Of a stretch of DNA of 64,000 nt, positions 35,399 through 43,364 are shown piece after piece (position 1 is the first letter of the stretch; each line of letters opens with the position of its first letter). The stretch comes from Mycobacterium gordonae. GTDB lineage: Bacteria; Actinomycetota; Actinomycetes; Mycobacteriales; Mycobacteriaceae. The position numbers were made by a program, and so were the translations under genes. Where the stretch lies: assembly GCF_001417955.2 (NCBI RefSeq), contig NZ_LKTM01000223.1, positions 62,001 through 126,000 on the forward strand, written 5' to 3'. The notes under the pieces were generated by a model. It did no database searches. It saw only the letters and a list, made by a program, of their open reading frames with translations, and had not been told where the DNA came from.

Positions 35399-35668
35399 TT
35401 ACACCGGGGGTCGTGGGGTGACGGCAGGTTGGATGGCGGCGTCGGTGTTGTTGCGACGCTTCAGTCCGGCCAGTCCGGCCAGACCCAGGAGGCCGGCGAG
35501 ACCCCACAGACCGGTGTTGTCACTCTCATGAGTGTTGTTGTCGGTGTCGGCCAGCGTGGTGGTCGTCGACGACGGCGCCGGGGCGTGTTCGACGGACGCG
35601 TTCGCTACGCCTGCCCCACCGAGGGCGAGTGCGGCGGTTGTGCAGCAGACTGCAAGTGTTTTACGCAT
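35399..35668 (-). CDS. WGxxGxxG-type exported small protein
   Basis: 89-aa protein. A signal peptide (MRKTLAVCCTTAALALGGAG) ends near ANAS. A Thr/Ser/Asp-rich mature segment follows, then the tail motif WGLAGLLGLAGLAGLKRR, which matches the WGxxGxxG C-terminal family: a Trp-Gly start, Gly-rich hydrophobic helix and basic end, like sorting or anchoring signals. A further ~20 residues follow the basic cluster, which is unusual for a sorting signal. AAGGAGT precedes the ATG at 35668. It lies alone between convergent and divergent neighbours in a lower-GC stretch. Function unknown. Confidence 0.8.
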   Translation of the reverse strand: MRKTLAVCCTTAALALGGAGVANASVEHAPAPSSTTTTLADTDNNTHESDNTGLWGLAGLLGLAGLAGLKRRNNTDAAIQPAVTPRPPV

Positions 35669-35923
35669 GGGGTACTCCTTTCGGCCGCGAACGGCCGGAA
35701 ACGGATTCGAACCAGGTTGATCTAGTTCGTCGGACGACGCCGCGAGTGACTCCGGCGCCGCGCTCCACTGGTACCCGGGCATTCATGGCTAAAACCTCGG
35801 CGACGCAAAATCGTCGGACAGCGAAAAATAATGCCGCGCAGCGAAATAACGTTCTCCTGGCTAACTCGGCGATGGTGATCCGCCCACCGTTTCGTTCCAG
35901 GGTGGCTGGGTACTTCGTATGCC
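35669..35923. other. Lower-GC divergent intergenic region
   Basis: 255 bp between the WGxxGxxG gene and the FAD-Rieske gene. It is visibly richer in A/T than its surroundings. Two CGGCCG palindromes flank CGAA at about 35682-35697, in the leader of the WGxxGxxG gene. A short in-frame-looking ORF from 35785 lacks a ribosome-binding site and runs on out of frame into the next gene. No RNA gene is recognised. Confidence 0.5.
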
Positions 35924-37459
35924 ATGGTGTCACTGTGGTTGGACGACCGGGGCGCAACGCCGTGGTCAGGCAGGACCTCCGGGACCGCCGAGGGATCTGC
36001 CGACGTGGTCGTGGTGGGAGCCGGTATCACCGGCTTGATAACGGCGGTGCTACTCGCACGCGCGGGTAAGGACGTGCTGGTTCTGGAGGCCCGTACGGTG
36101 GGGGCCGGAGCCAGCGGCAACACGACCGCGAAGCTCAGCTTGCTGCAGAGCACCCACTTGAGCAAAATCCTTGCGCGGCATGGCCGAAGCACCGCCCGGG
36201 CCTACGTCGAGGGCAACCGGGAGGGGATGGAGTGGGTGTTGCACCATTGCGACACTCACGGAATCGACGTGCAGCGGGAAGACGCGTACACCTACGCGCA
36301 ATCGGCGCGGGGAGTGCCGTCGGCGCGCGCTGAGTGGTTGGCGTGCGGTGCCGTCGGGCTTCCGGTCACCTGGGACGACCGTGCCGACGTTCCGTTCTCG
36401 TTCCATGGCGGGGTGCGGCTGCCCGACCAGGCGCAGTTCGATCCGGTCCCATTCCTGGACAGCCTGGTCGTCGAGTTGCTGGACCGCGGCGGTCGGCTGG
36501 TCGAGGGCGCGAGGGTCCGCAAAGTCGCCGGTAGCGGTGACGGCCTGAGGCTGCACGTCCATACCGGTAGCGGAGAGCAGACCGACGAGGGCACCGAAGC
36601 AGACACCGAGGTGTTCGCGCGGCAACTGGTGCTCGCGACAGGCATCCCGATTCTCGATCGCGGTGGGTATTTCGCCAGGCTGAAGCCGAGCCGCTCCTAC
36701 TGCATGGCCTACCGGGTGCCCGGCCCGATCACGCGGGCAATGATGATCTCCACCGATTCGCCGACCCGTTCCGTCCGCTACGCCCCGACCGACGACGGTG
36801 AACTGCTGATCGTCGGCGGCGCGGGTCATACGGTGGGTCGCAAGAAGAGTCCGTCGATTGCGCTGGCCGAACTCGACGAGTGGACGCGCAAGCACTTTCC
36901 CGGCGCCGAGCAGACGCACTACTGGTCGGCGCAGGACTACACGCCCATCGATCAATTGCCGTACGTGGGACCGATCCTTCCCGGCAATGAAAAGATCTTT
37001 GTGGCAACGGGTTTCAACAAGTGGGGGATGACCAATGGCCCAGCCGCCGCGCTGGCGCTGTCCAGCCGCATCCTGGGTGGCCGGATGGACTGGGCCGGCG
37101 CGTTCGCGAGCTGGAGCCCGCACGAATTGTCCGGGGTGACAACGGCACTGAGCGCCAACATGGAGGTCGGCTTCAACCTGGCCCGCGGCTGGGTCACTCC
37201 GGCTACCCGAATCGGGCGCCGTGACCCCAAGCCGGACGAGGGCGGTGTGGTCAGCGGGCCGCCGTGGGACCTGCAGGCGCGATGCGTCGTCGACGGAGTC
37301 GAGCACGTGGTGTCGCCCGTGTGCACCCACCTGGGCGGAATCGTGAACTGGAACGACGCGGACAAGGCGTGGGAGTGCCCGCTGCATGCGTCGCGGTTCG
37401 CGCCGGACGGGACGCTGCTGGAGGGCCCGGCCACCACGGACCTGACCCGGTCCAAGTGA
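35924..37459 (+). CDS. FAD-dependent oxidoreductase with C-terminal Rieske domain
   Basis: 511-aa protein. The N-terminal DAO-type Rossmann motif DVVVVGAGITGLITAVLLAR (27-46) binds FAD; the NTTAKLSLLQS and YTPIDQLPYVGP blocks follow. The last ~75 residues are a Rieske [2Fe-2S] domain with ligands in VCTHLGG and ECPLHASRF, the Cys-x-His and Cys-x2-His pairs. Such glycine-oxidase-like Rieske proteins probably transfer electrons from an amine or sugar substrate, though none is known. The ATG at 35924 is used; GTG 35927 is equally possible. It is followed by a hairpin and the convergent PanE-like gene. It is not part of the M. tuberculosis order here. Confidence 0.9.
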   Translation: MVSLWLDDRGATPWSGRTSGTAEGSADVVVVGAGITGLITAVLLARAGKDVLVLEARTVGAGASGNTTAKLSLLQSTHLSKILARHGRSTARAYVEGNREGMEWVLHHCDTHGIDVQREDAYTYAQSARGVPSARAEWLACGAVGLPVTWDDRADVPFSFHGGVRLPDQAQFDPVPFLDSLVVELLDRGGRLVEGARVRKVAGSGDGLRLHVHTGSGEQTDEGTEADTEVFARQLVLATGIPILDRGGYFARLKPSRSYCMAYRVPGPITRAMMISTDSPTRSVRYAPTDDGELLIVGGAGHTVGRKKSPSIALAELDEWTRKHFPGAEQTHYWSAQDYTPIDQLPYVGPILPGNEKIFVATGFNKWGMTNGPAAALALSSRILGGRMDWAGAFASWSPHELSGVTTALSANMEVGFNLARGWVTPATRIGRRDPKPDEGGVVSGPPWDLQARCVVDGVEHVVSPVCTHLGGIVNWNDADKAWECPLHASRFAPDGTLLEGPATTDLTRSK

Positions 37460-37469
37460 CCTGGGTACG

Positions 37470-37484
37470 CCCCGGTCACCGGGG
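37470..37484. terminator. Short GC-rich terminator hairpin
   Basis: CCCCGG pairs with CCGGGG around a 3-nt TCA loop, 11 bp after the FAD-Rieske stop and 22 bp from the convergent PanE-like stop. It is symmetrical and suited to both strands; there is no U-run. Confidence 0.55.
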
Positions 37485-37505
37485 GACAGCCGATTCTGTA
37501 GGTCG

Positions 37506-38429
37506 CTACGTTGTACTCCAACGGTTTTCGATGGCCTTGACCAATGCGGTCAGGGTGGCGTTGACCGGGGCGTCGACACCCACGCGGGCTCCCTGGCGCG
37601 GTACGGCGCCGTTGATGACGTCGATCTCGCTGACTCGGCGCGCTTCGTGATCCAGTAGGGCCGAGGGCTTCGCGTCCGGCATCCCGGCGCCGAAGGCACG
37701 CACGTGTTCGACGGGATCGGGGACATCGATGTTGATGTCCGACGCGACGGCCACCCGCCACGCTTCCTTTGCTGCTGCGCGGCTGACCGGGCCCATCTCC
37801 GGGTCGTCCATCACCTGGCCGACCGTCATCCCGGTCAGTGCGCACGGTGCGCTGTAGGCGACGTTGCAGATCAGTTTCTCCCACTGCATGGCGGCGATGT
37901 CGGTCACCGCCGCGGCGTCGAAACCGGCATCCGCCCACGCCCGGGCGATCGACTCGACCGTCGACTGCGGCAGCACCGAATAGGCGCCGAAACGCATGGC
38001 GCGCATGGCGTTGTGATGGACGTGGCCGGGCGCCACCCGGGCTGCGCCGAACCCGCTGGCGATGCCGACGGCGAGCCGACCGTCGCCGACGATGCCGGCG
38101 ACGGTCTCCGCGGAGCCGAGGCCGTTCTGGATGCTCAGCACCGGGGTGTTTTCGCCCAGCATCGGAAGTGCCTGCTGCGCAGCGGTTGTCACGTCAGCCG
38201 CCTTGACGGCCAGCACGATCAGGTCCATGGTCTCGTTCGGTGCGATGGTGCTCGCCCGCAGTTGCGCCGTCTGGTCGTAGCCCGGCCCGGTGACCCGCAG
38301 TCCGTGTCGCGCGATCTGGTCGACACCGGCTTGGTGCCGGTCGACGACCAGCACGTCGTTGCCCGCACCGGCCAGCTTCGCGGCGTAGATGGAACCCATT
38401 GCGCCGCAACCGATTATCGCAACCTTCAT
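37506..38429 (-). CDS. Ketopantoate reductase family protein (PanE/ApbA-like)
   Basis: 307-aa NADPH-dependent 2-hydroxyacid dehydrogenase. The N-terminal KVAIIGCGAMGSIYAAKLAG is the Rossmann motif; LIVLAVKAADV and LSIQNGLGSAETVA are typical PanE blocks, and the C-terminal helical domain starts at EKLICNVAYSAPCALTG, whose Lys is the catalytic one. It could make pantoate for CoA, but PanE paralogues acting on other 2-oxoacids are common and the neighbouring enolase-superfamily enzyme argues for catabolism. The ATG at 38429 has AGGAG upstream. It is 9 bp downstream of the enolase-family gene on the same strand. Confidence 0.88.
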   Translation of the reverse strand: MKVAIIGCGAMGSIYAAKLAGAGNDVLVVDRHQAGVDQIARHGLRVTGPGYDQTAQLRASTIAPNETMDLIVLAVKAADVTTAAQQALPMLGENTPVLSIQNGLGSAETVAGIVGDGRLAVGIASGFGAARVAPGHVHHNAMRAMRFGAYSVLPQSTVESIARAWADAGFDAAAVTDIAAMQWEKLICNVAYSAPCALTGMTVGQVMDDPEMGPVSRAAAKEAWRVAVASDINIDVPDPVEHVRAFGAGMPDAKPSALLDHEARRVSEIDVINGAVPRQGARVGVDAPVNATLTALVKAIENRWSTT

Positions 38430-38438
38430 GCTGTGCTC

Positions 38439-39596
38439 CTAAGCCGTCAACTCGACGATCGCCTCGGCCAGGCCGCTCTTGCGCTCCAGCCCGAAGCCCG
38501 GTGCGTCCGTCGGCGCGATCCTGCCGCCGAGCAGTGCGCAGCCGTCGGAGTAGCCCCCGAACGGCTGGAAGACGCCGGGGTAGGACTCACACCCGCCCAG
38601 GCCCAGTCCGGCGGCGATGTGCAGGTTGATCAGATGTCCGCCGTGCGGATAGGCGAACCGGCGGTCGAAGCCGTGCGACTCGAGCACCTCGAGCATCCTG
38701 GCGTATTCACCGAGCCCGTAGCTCAGCCCGGCATCCATCTGGAAGATGTCGCGGTCCGCGCGCATGCCGCCGTACCGGACCAGGTTGACGACGTCGGGCA
38801 CCGAGAACAGGTTCTCCCCGGTGGCGATCGGACCGTCGTATTGCTGGGCAACAGCGTCGTTCAATGCGAAGTCCAGCGGATCGCCCGGTTCCTCGTACCA
38901 GCGCAGGCGATAGGCCGCCAGGGCCTCGGCCCACTCGACGGCCGCGGAACGGTCGAACCTGCCGTTGGCGTCCACCGCGACACGGGCGCCGTCGCCGATG
39001 ACGTCGATGACTGCCTCCACCCGGGCCAGATCCTCCGGCATCGGCGCCCCGCCGATCTTCATCTTCACTGCCGCATAGCCGAGGTCGAGGTAGGACCGCA
39101 TCTCATCGCGCAGCGTGTCCAGGCCGGCTCCCGGGTAGTAGTACCCGCCGGCGGCGTACACGGGGACCGACGCCAGCGGCTCGCGCCCGAACCGGCGCGC
39201 GATGGTCGCACAGGCGGGCTCGTCAACGAGTTTGGCGTTCAGATCCCAGCACGCGAGTTCCAGCGCGGCGGCCGCGGCGGCCCGGTCGCCGTGTCCGCCC
39301 GGCTTCTCGTCCCGCAGCGCGCAGGCCAGCACGGCCGCCGGGTCGAGCCGTCCCGAGTCGTCCAGCAGGGTGTCCGGGGCCGCGGCGAGCACCCGCGGAA
39401 TCATCCGGTCCCGCAGGATCCCGCTCTGGGCGAACCGGCCGATCGAATCGAAGGCGATCCCGGCCACCCGTCTGCCGTCGTGGACACCGATCAGCGCCAC
39501 CAGCGACACGGTGTGCCCGGAGAAATTCACCAGCGCGTTCGCCGGACTCCCGCGGAGTGCGACCGCACGCTCCCGGATCTCGGTGAGATGCGTCAC
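38439..39596 (-). CDS. Enolase-superfamily (mandelate racemase/muconate lactonizing) enzyme
   Basis: 385-aa protein of the enolase superfamily, whose members abstract the alpha-proton of a carboxylate with Mg2+ help. The catalytic KxK is in YAAVKMKIGG; metal ligands are Asp in VAVDANGRF, Glu in RWYEEPGDPLD and Glu in ATGENLFS; PHGGHLIN holds the His found in acid-sugar dehydratases. A sugar-acid dehydratase such as an arabinonate or tartrate type is possible, but the substrate is unassigned. The start is the GTG at 39596, overlapping the previous stop (GTGA); the longer open frame to 39923 is shadow. Confidence 0.88.
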   Translation of the reverse strand: MTHLTEIRERAVALRGSPANALVNFSGHTVSLVALIGVHDGRRVAGIAFDSIGRFAQSGILRDRMIPRVLAAAPDTLLDDSGRLDPAAVLACALRDEKPGGHGDRAAAAAALELACWDLNAKLVDEPACATIARRFGREPLASVPVYAAGGYYYPGAGLDTLRDEMRSYLDLGYAAVKMKIGGAPMPEDLARVEAVIDVIGDGARVAVDANGRFDRSAAVEWAEALAAYRLRWYEEPGDPLDFALNDAVAQQYDGPIATGENLFSVPDVVNLVRYGGMRADRDIFQMDAGLSYGLGEYARMLEVLESHGFDRRFAYPHGGHLINLHIAAGLGLGGCESYPGVFQPFGGYSDGCALLGGRIAPTDAPGFGLERKSGLAEAIVELTA

Positions 39597-39985
39597 TCGC
39601 TTCGAGTGAGCAACACGGCTTCCTCGAACGGAAGCCTGGCGAATACCCGCGGGGCGCTGCGCACGTGCGGCGCCGCCTCGGCCTTGCTGACGACCCGCGG
39701 GTCGGTGACGCCGACCGTCTTGCCGTGGCGACGCAACCGGCCGCCGCCGGCGGCCTTGATGTTCTTGAGCCAGTCGCGGTTCGGGCCGTAGGTCAACAGG
39801 ATCGCGTACCCGGGCCTGCCGTCGATCTCGGCGTTGAACACAGCCAACGGGGTGCGATAGGCGGTGCCGGAGCGGCGGCCGACATGCTCGAGAATGCCGT
39901 GCAGGGGGATCCAGCCGGCCCACATCCGCTGAATGGGGTTGGTGACACGCCGGTTGAACCGGGCCAGTCCTTGGGGAAGTTGCAT
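39593..39985 (-). CDS. Deazaflavin-dependent nitroreductase family protein (Rv0523c-like)
   Basis: 130-aa protein of the DUF385/Ddn split-barrel family, which binds coenzyme F420 in mycobacteria. Seen are HVGRRSGTAYRTPLAVF, YAILLTYGPNRDWLKNIKAA and GRLRRHGKTVGV, the usual phosphate- and flavin-contact blocks. It probably carries out an F420H2-dependent reduction of unknown substrate. The ATG at 39985 gives normal length, while the longer frame to 40222 lies antisense to hemL. It overlaps the enolase-family gene by 4 bp (GTGA) and is divergent from hemL across 58 bp. Rv0523c holds the same place next to hemL in M. tuberculosis. Confidence 0.88.
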   Translation of the reverse strand: MQLPQGLARFNRRVTNPIQRMWAGWIPLHGILEHVGRRSGTAYRTPLAVFNAEIDGRPGYAILLTYGPNRDWLKNIKAAGGGRLRRHGKTVGVTDPRVVSKAEAAPHVRSAPRVFARLPFEEAVLLTRSE

Positions 39986-40043
39986 GACGTAACTCTTACA
40001 CCCTGTAGTTGAACCTGTCGGCGTGGCTGGGACACTGGTCGGC

Positions 40044-41363
40044 ATGGGGATCGACCAGACAACCGCGCAGGTGCGCGCCTCGGCGCAGCTGTTCTCCGAC
40101 GCCTGCGCGGTGATACCCGGCGGGGTGAACTCGCCGGTGCGGGCGTTCTCCGCGGTGGGCGGAACTCCGCGGTTCATCACCGAGGCCCACGGCTGCCGGC
40201 TCACCGATGCCGACGGCAACACCTACGTCGACCTGGTCTGCTCCTGGGGCCCGATGATCCTGGGCCACGCACACCCGGCCGTCGTCGACGCCGTCAGCAA
40301 GGCCGCCGCCCACGGACTCTCATTCGGGGCCCCGACGCCCGCCGAGACCGAGCTGGCCACCGAGATCATCGGCCGGGTCGCTCCCGTCGAGCGGATCCGG
40401 CTGGTGAACTCCGGCACCGAAGCCACCATGAGCGCAATCCGGCTGGCGCGCGGCTTCACCGGACGGCCCAAGATCGTCAAGTTCTCCGGGTGCTACCACG
40501 GGCACGCGGACGCGCTGCTGGCCGACGCGGGTTCGGGCGTGGCCACCCTGGGGCTGCCGTCCTCGCCGGGAGTCACCGGAGCGGCCGCGGCCGACACGAT
40601 CGTGTTGCCCTACAACGACATCGACGCCGTGCGGGAGGTTTTCGCCCAAGCCGGTGACCAGATAGCCGCGGTGATAACCGAAGCGAGCCCCGGCAACATG
40701 GGGGTCGTCCCGCCGGCACCGAATTACAACGCGGGGCTGCGGGCGGTCACCAGCGAACATGGGGCGCTGCTGATCTCCGACGAAGTCATGACCGGCTTCC
40801 GGGTGAGCCGAAGTGGTTGGTACGGAATCGATCCCGTGGCCGCCGATCTCTTCACCTTCGGCAAGGTGATGAGTGGCGGCCTACCCGCGGCGGCGTTCGG
40901 CGGCCGGGTCGAGGTGATGGAGCGGCTGGCCCCGCTCGGGCCGGTGTATCAGGCCGGCACGCTGTCGGGTAACCCGGTGGCGATGGCGGCCGGGCTGGCC
41001 ACCCTGCGCGCCGCGGACGACTCGGTGTACGCGGCCCTGGATGCCAACGCCGACCGGCTGGCCGCGCTGTTGGCTGACGCCCTGACCAATGCCGCTGTGC
41101 CACACGTCATTCAGCGAGCGGGCAATATGCTCAGCGTGTTCTTCACCGACGCGCCGGTGACCGACTTCGCCGCCGCGCGGGCCACCCAGACCTGGCGTTA
41201 TGCCCCGTTCTTTCATGCCCTGCTCGACGCTGGCGTCTACCCGCCGTGCAGTGCCTTCGAAGCGTGGTTCGTCTCGGCCGCGCTCGACGACAGCGCCTTC
41301 GAGCGGATCGCCGACGCGCTACCCGCCGCGGCCGCAGCCGCGGCACAGGAGGAGAAACCCTGA
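40044..41363 (+). CDS. hemL: Glutamate-1-semialdehyde 2,1-aminomutase
   Basis: PLP enzyme making 5-aminolevulinate from the product of HemA. The PLP Lys is K274 in [37 protein letters not shown] and [11 protein letters not shown] are family blocks. The usual EPVAGNMG motif reads EASPGNMG. It is 439 aa. The ATG at 40044 is preferred to the upstream GTG at 40023. It leads an operon of overlapping genes for a phosphoglycerate-mutase-like protein and cytochrome c maturation, tying haem precursor supply to haem attachment. A weak GACACT -10 lies 7 nt upstream. Confidence 0.97.
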   Translation: MGIDQTTAQVRASAQLFSDACAVIPGGVNSPVRAFSAVGGTPRFITEAHGCRLTDADGNTYVDLVCSWGPMILGHAHPAVVDAVSKAAAHGLSFGAPTPAETELATEIIGRVAPVERIRLVNSGTEATMSAIRLARGFTGRPKIVKFSGCYHGHADALLADAGSGVATLGLPSSPGVTGAAAADTIVLPYNDIDAVREVFAQAGDQIAAVITEASPGNMGVVPPAPNYNAGLRAVTSEHGALLISDEVMTGFRVSRSGWYGIDPVAADLFTFGKVMSGGLPAAAFGGRVEVMERLAPLGPVYQAGTLSGNPVAMAAGLATLRAADDSVYAALDANADRLAALLADALTNAAVPHVIQRAGNMLSVFFTDAPVTDFAAARATQTWRYAPFFHALLDAGVYPPCSAFEAWFVSAALDDSAFERIADALPAAAAAAAQEEKP

Positions 41364-41971
41364 TGGCCGAACAGACCCGGGTCCATGTGATACGGCACGG
41401 CGAGGTGCACAACCCCAGCGGCATCCTCTACGGCCGGCTGCCCGGTTTCCGCCTCTCGGACAATGGCGCCGCGCAGGCCGCCGCGGTCGCGGACTTTCTG
41501 TCAGACCGCGACATCGTGGCTGTGGTCGCCTCGCCGCTGCAGCGGGCCCAGGAGACCGCCGCACCCATCGCCGCCCGGCACAACCTGCCGGTGGACACCG
41601 ATCCCGACCTGATCGAGTCGGCGAACTTCTTCGAAGGCCGCAAGGTGGGCCCGGGCGACGGCGCCTGGCGCGACCCGCGGGTGTGGTGGCAACTGCGCAA
41701 TCCCTTCACCCCGTCCTGGGGCGAGCCGTACAGCGAGATCGCGGCCCGGATGGCGGCGGCGGCGGACAAGGCGCGGGCGCGCGCCGCGGGCCACGAGGTG
41801 GTCTGCGTCAGTCACCAGCTGCCGGTGTGGACGCTGCGCATGCACGTGACCGGCCGTCGGCTCTGGCACGACCCGCGGCGGCGCGAGTGCGGTCTGGCGT
41901 CGGTGACATCGCTGGTCTATGACGGCGACCGGCTGGTCGACGTCGAATACGCGGAACCGGCGGCCGGATGA
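41363..41971 (+). CDS. Histidine phosphatase family protein (Rv0525-like)
   Basis: 202-aa member of the phosphoglycerate-mutase-like branch-1 family. The RHG motif is in VHVIRHGEVHNPSG; the phosphate-pocket Arg is in ASPLQRAQETA, and the second His in VCVSHQLPVW. It lacks the extra loops of glycolytic mutases, so it is a phosphatase of unknown small-molecule substrate. Start and stop are embedded: its ATG shares a base with the hemL stop, and its own stop overlaps the TlpA-like gene by 4 bp. It is conserved in this operon across mycobacteria, but a role in cytochrome maturation is unproven. Confidence 0.88.
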   Translation: MAEQTRVHVIRHGEVHNPSGILYGRLPGFRLSDNGAAQAAAVADFLSDRDIVAVVASPLQRAQETAAPIAARHNLPVDTDPDLIESANFFEGRKVGPGDGAWRDPRVWWQLRNPFTPSWGEPYSEIAARMAAAADKARARAAGHEVVCVSHQLPVWTLRMHVTGRRLWHDPRRRECGLASVTSLVYDGDRLVDVEYAEPAAG

Positions 41972-42588
41972 AGGTAGGGCGCTGGTTCATCGCGGCGGCG
42001 GTGGTGGCGGGGCTGCTCACGGGCTGCTCCGGACGTGACGCGGTCGCGCAGGGCGGCACCTTCGAGTTCGTCTCTCCCGGCGGCAAGACCGACATCCTCT
42101 ACGACCCGCCGCAAAGCCGCGGCCGCCCCGGACCGCTGTCCGGGCCCAGCCTGACCGACCCCTCGCGGACCCTGTCGCTGAACGACTTCCCGGGCCAGGT
42201 CGTCGTCATCAACGTGTGGGGCCAGTGGTGCGGCCCGTGCCGGGCCGAAATCGGGCAGTTGCAGCGGGTGTATGACGCGACCCGCGATTCCGGCGTCTCC
42301 TTCCTCGGGATCGACGTCCGGGACAACAGCCGCGAGGCGGCCCAGGATTTCGTCAATGACCGGCACGTCACGTTTCCGTCGATCTACGACCCGCCGATGC
42401 GCACCCTGATCGCCTTCGGCGGCAAGTATCCGACCACCGTCATTCCGTCGACGCTGGTGCTGGACCGCCAGCACCGGGTGGCCGCGGTGTTCCTGCGTGA
42501 ACTGCTCGCCGAGGATCTGCTGCCGGTGGTGCAGCGAATCGCCGCGGAGAGTGCCGGCGGGCCCTCGGCCGGTTCGGGACCGCAGTGA
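41968..42588 (+). CDS. TlpA/ResA-like thioredoxin-fold lipoprotein (Rv0526-like)
   Basis: 206-aa extracytoplasmic thiol-disulfide oxidoreductase. A signal peptide ends in lipobox LLTGC (Cys20), so it is membrane-anchored. The active site is WCGPC (87-91) within VVVINVWGQWCGPC, and TVIPSTLVLD holds the cis-Pro. In System II it reduces the CXXCH cysteines of apocytochrome c, receiving electrons from CcdA encoded next. It overlaps both neighbours (ATGA with the preceding gene, GTGA with ccdA). It matches Rv0526. Confidence 0.93.
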   Translation: MKVGRWFIAAAVVAGLLTGCSGRDAVAQGGTFEFVSPGGKTDILYDPPQSRGRPGPLSGPSLTDPSRTLSLNDFPGQVVVINVWGQWCGPCRAEIGQLQRVYDATRDSGVSFLGIDVRDNSREAAQDFVNDRHVTFPSIYDPPMRTLIAFGGKYPTTVIPSTLVLDRQHRVAAVFLRELLAEDLLPVVQRIAAESAGGPSAGSGPQ

Positions 42589-43364
42589 CCGGTTTCGCCC
42601 ACATCGCCTCCGCCGGGCCACTGGTGGTGGCACTGGGTGCCTGCCTGCTGGCCGGCCTGGTGTCGTTCGCGTCGCCGTGCGTGGTGCCGCTGGTGCCGGG
42701 TTACCTCTCGTATCTGGCCGCGGTCGTGGGGGTGGACGAGGCGGACAGCCCCGGCACGCTGAAGGCGCCGCCGGCCGCGCGCTGGCGGGTCGCCGGGTCG
42801 GCGGCGCTGTTCGTCGCCGGCTTCACCATGGTGTTCGTGCTGGGCACCGTCGTCGTGCTCGGCATGACCACCGCGTTGATCACCAATCAGATGCTGCTGC
42901 AGCGCGTCGGCGGGGTGTTGACGATCGTCATGGGCCTGGTCTTCGTCGGGCTGATCCCGGCGTTGCAGCGCCAGGCCCGGTTCAGCCCACGGCAGCTGAC
43001 CTCGGTTGCGGGAGCGCCCCTGCTGGGTGCGGTGTTCGCGCTCGGCTGGACGCCGTGCCTGGGGCCGACGCTGACCGGGGTGATCACCGTGGCCTCGGCG
43101 ACCGACGGCGCGAACGTGGCCCGCGGGATAGCGCTGGTGATCGCGTACTGCCTGGGGCTGGGTATCCCGTTCGTGTTGCTGGCGTTCGGCTCGGCCAGCG
43201 CGATGGCCGGCCTGGGCTGGCTGCGCCGCCACGCCCGGGCGATCCAGGTGTTCGGCGGTGTGCTGTTGATCGCGGTCGGCACGGCGCTGGTCACCGGGGT
43301 GTGGAACGACTTCGTGTCGTGGCTGCGCGACGCCTTCGTCTCCGATGTCAGGCTGCCGATCTGA
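42585..43364 (+). CDS. ccdA: Cytochrome c biogenesis protein CcdA
   Basis: 259-aa, six-helix membrane protein that carries electrons from cytosolic thioredoxin to the TlpA-like protein. The two transmembrane cysteines are C32 in FASPCVVPLVPGYLSYL and C158 in GWTPCLGPTL, the paired Pro-Cys sites of the DsbD/CcdA family. The GTG at 42585 overlaps the preceding stop, and its stop shares a base with the ResB-like gene start. It matches Rv0527. Its role follows directly from motif and operon position. Confidence 0.94.
   Translation: MTGFAHIASAGPLVVALGACLLAGLVSFASPCVVPLVPGYLSYLAAVVGVDEADSPGTLKAPPAARWRVAGSAALFVAGFTMVFVLGTVVVLGMTTALITNQMLLQRVGGVLTIVMGLVFVGLIPALQRQARFSPRQLTSVAGAPLLGAVFALGWTPCLGPTLTGVITVASATDGANVARGIALVIAYCLGLGIPFVLLAFGSASAMAGLGWLRRHARAIQVFGGVLLIAVGTALVTGVWNDFVSWLRDAFVSDVRLPI

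Noticed and set aside
35700..35713. tRNA T-loop-like sequence GGTTCGAATCC on the minus strand
   Set aside because: The T stem does not pair beyond the inner bases, and no acceptor or anticodon arm can be built around it.
35785..36069. Short ORF starting MAKTSATQNRR upstream of the FAD-Rieske gene
   Set aside because: No ribosome-binding site; it continues out of frame into the oxidoreductase, and its second half is shadow sequence.
37704..39791. A 695-codon open frame on the plus strand
   Set aside because: It is exactly antisense to the PanE-like and enolase-family genes, whose motifs and overlaps are clear. Such long antisense frames arise from GC-rich third positions; it has no domain and no ribosome-binding site.
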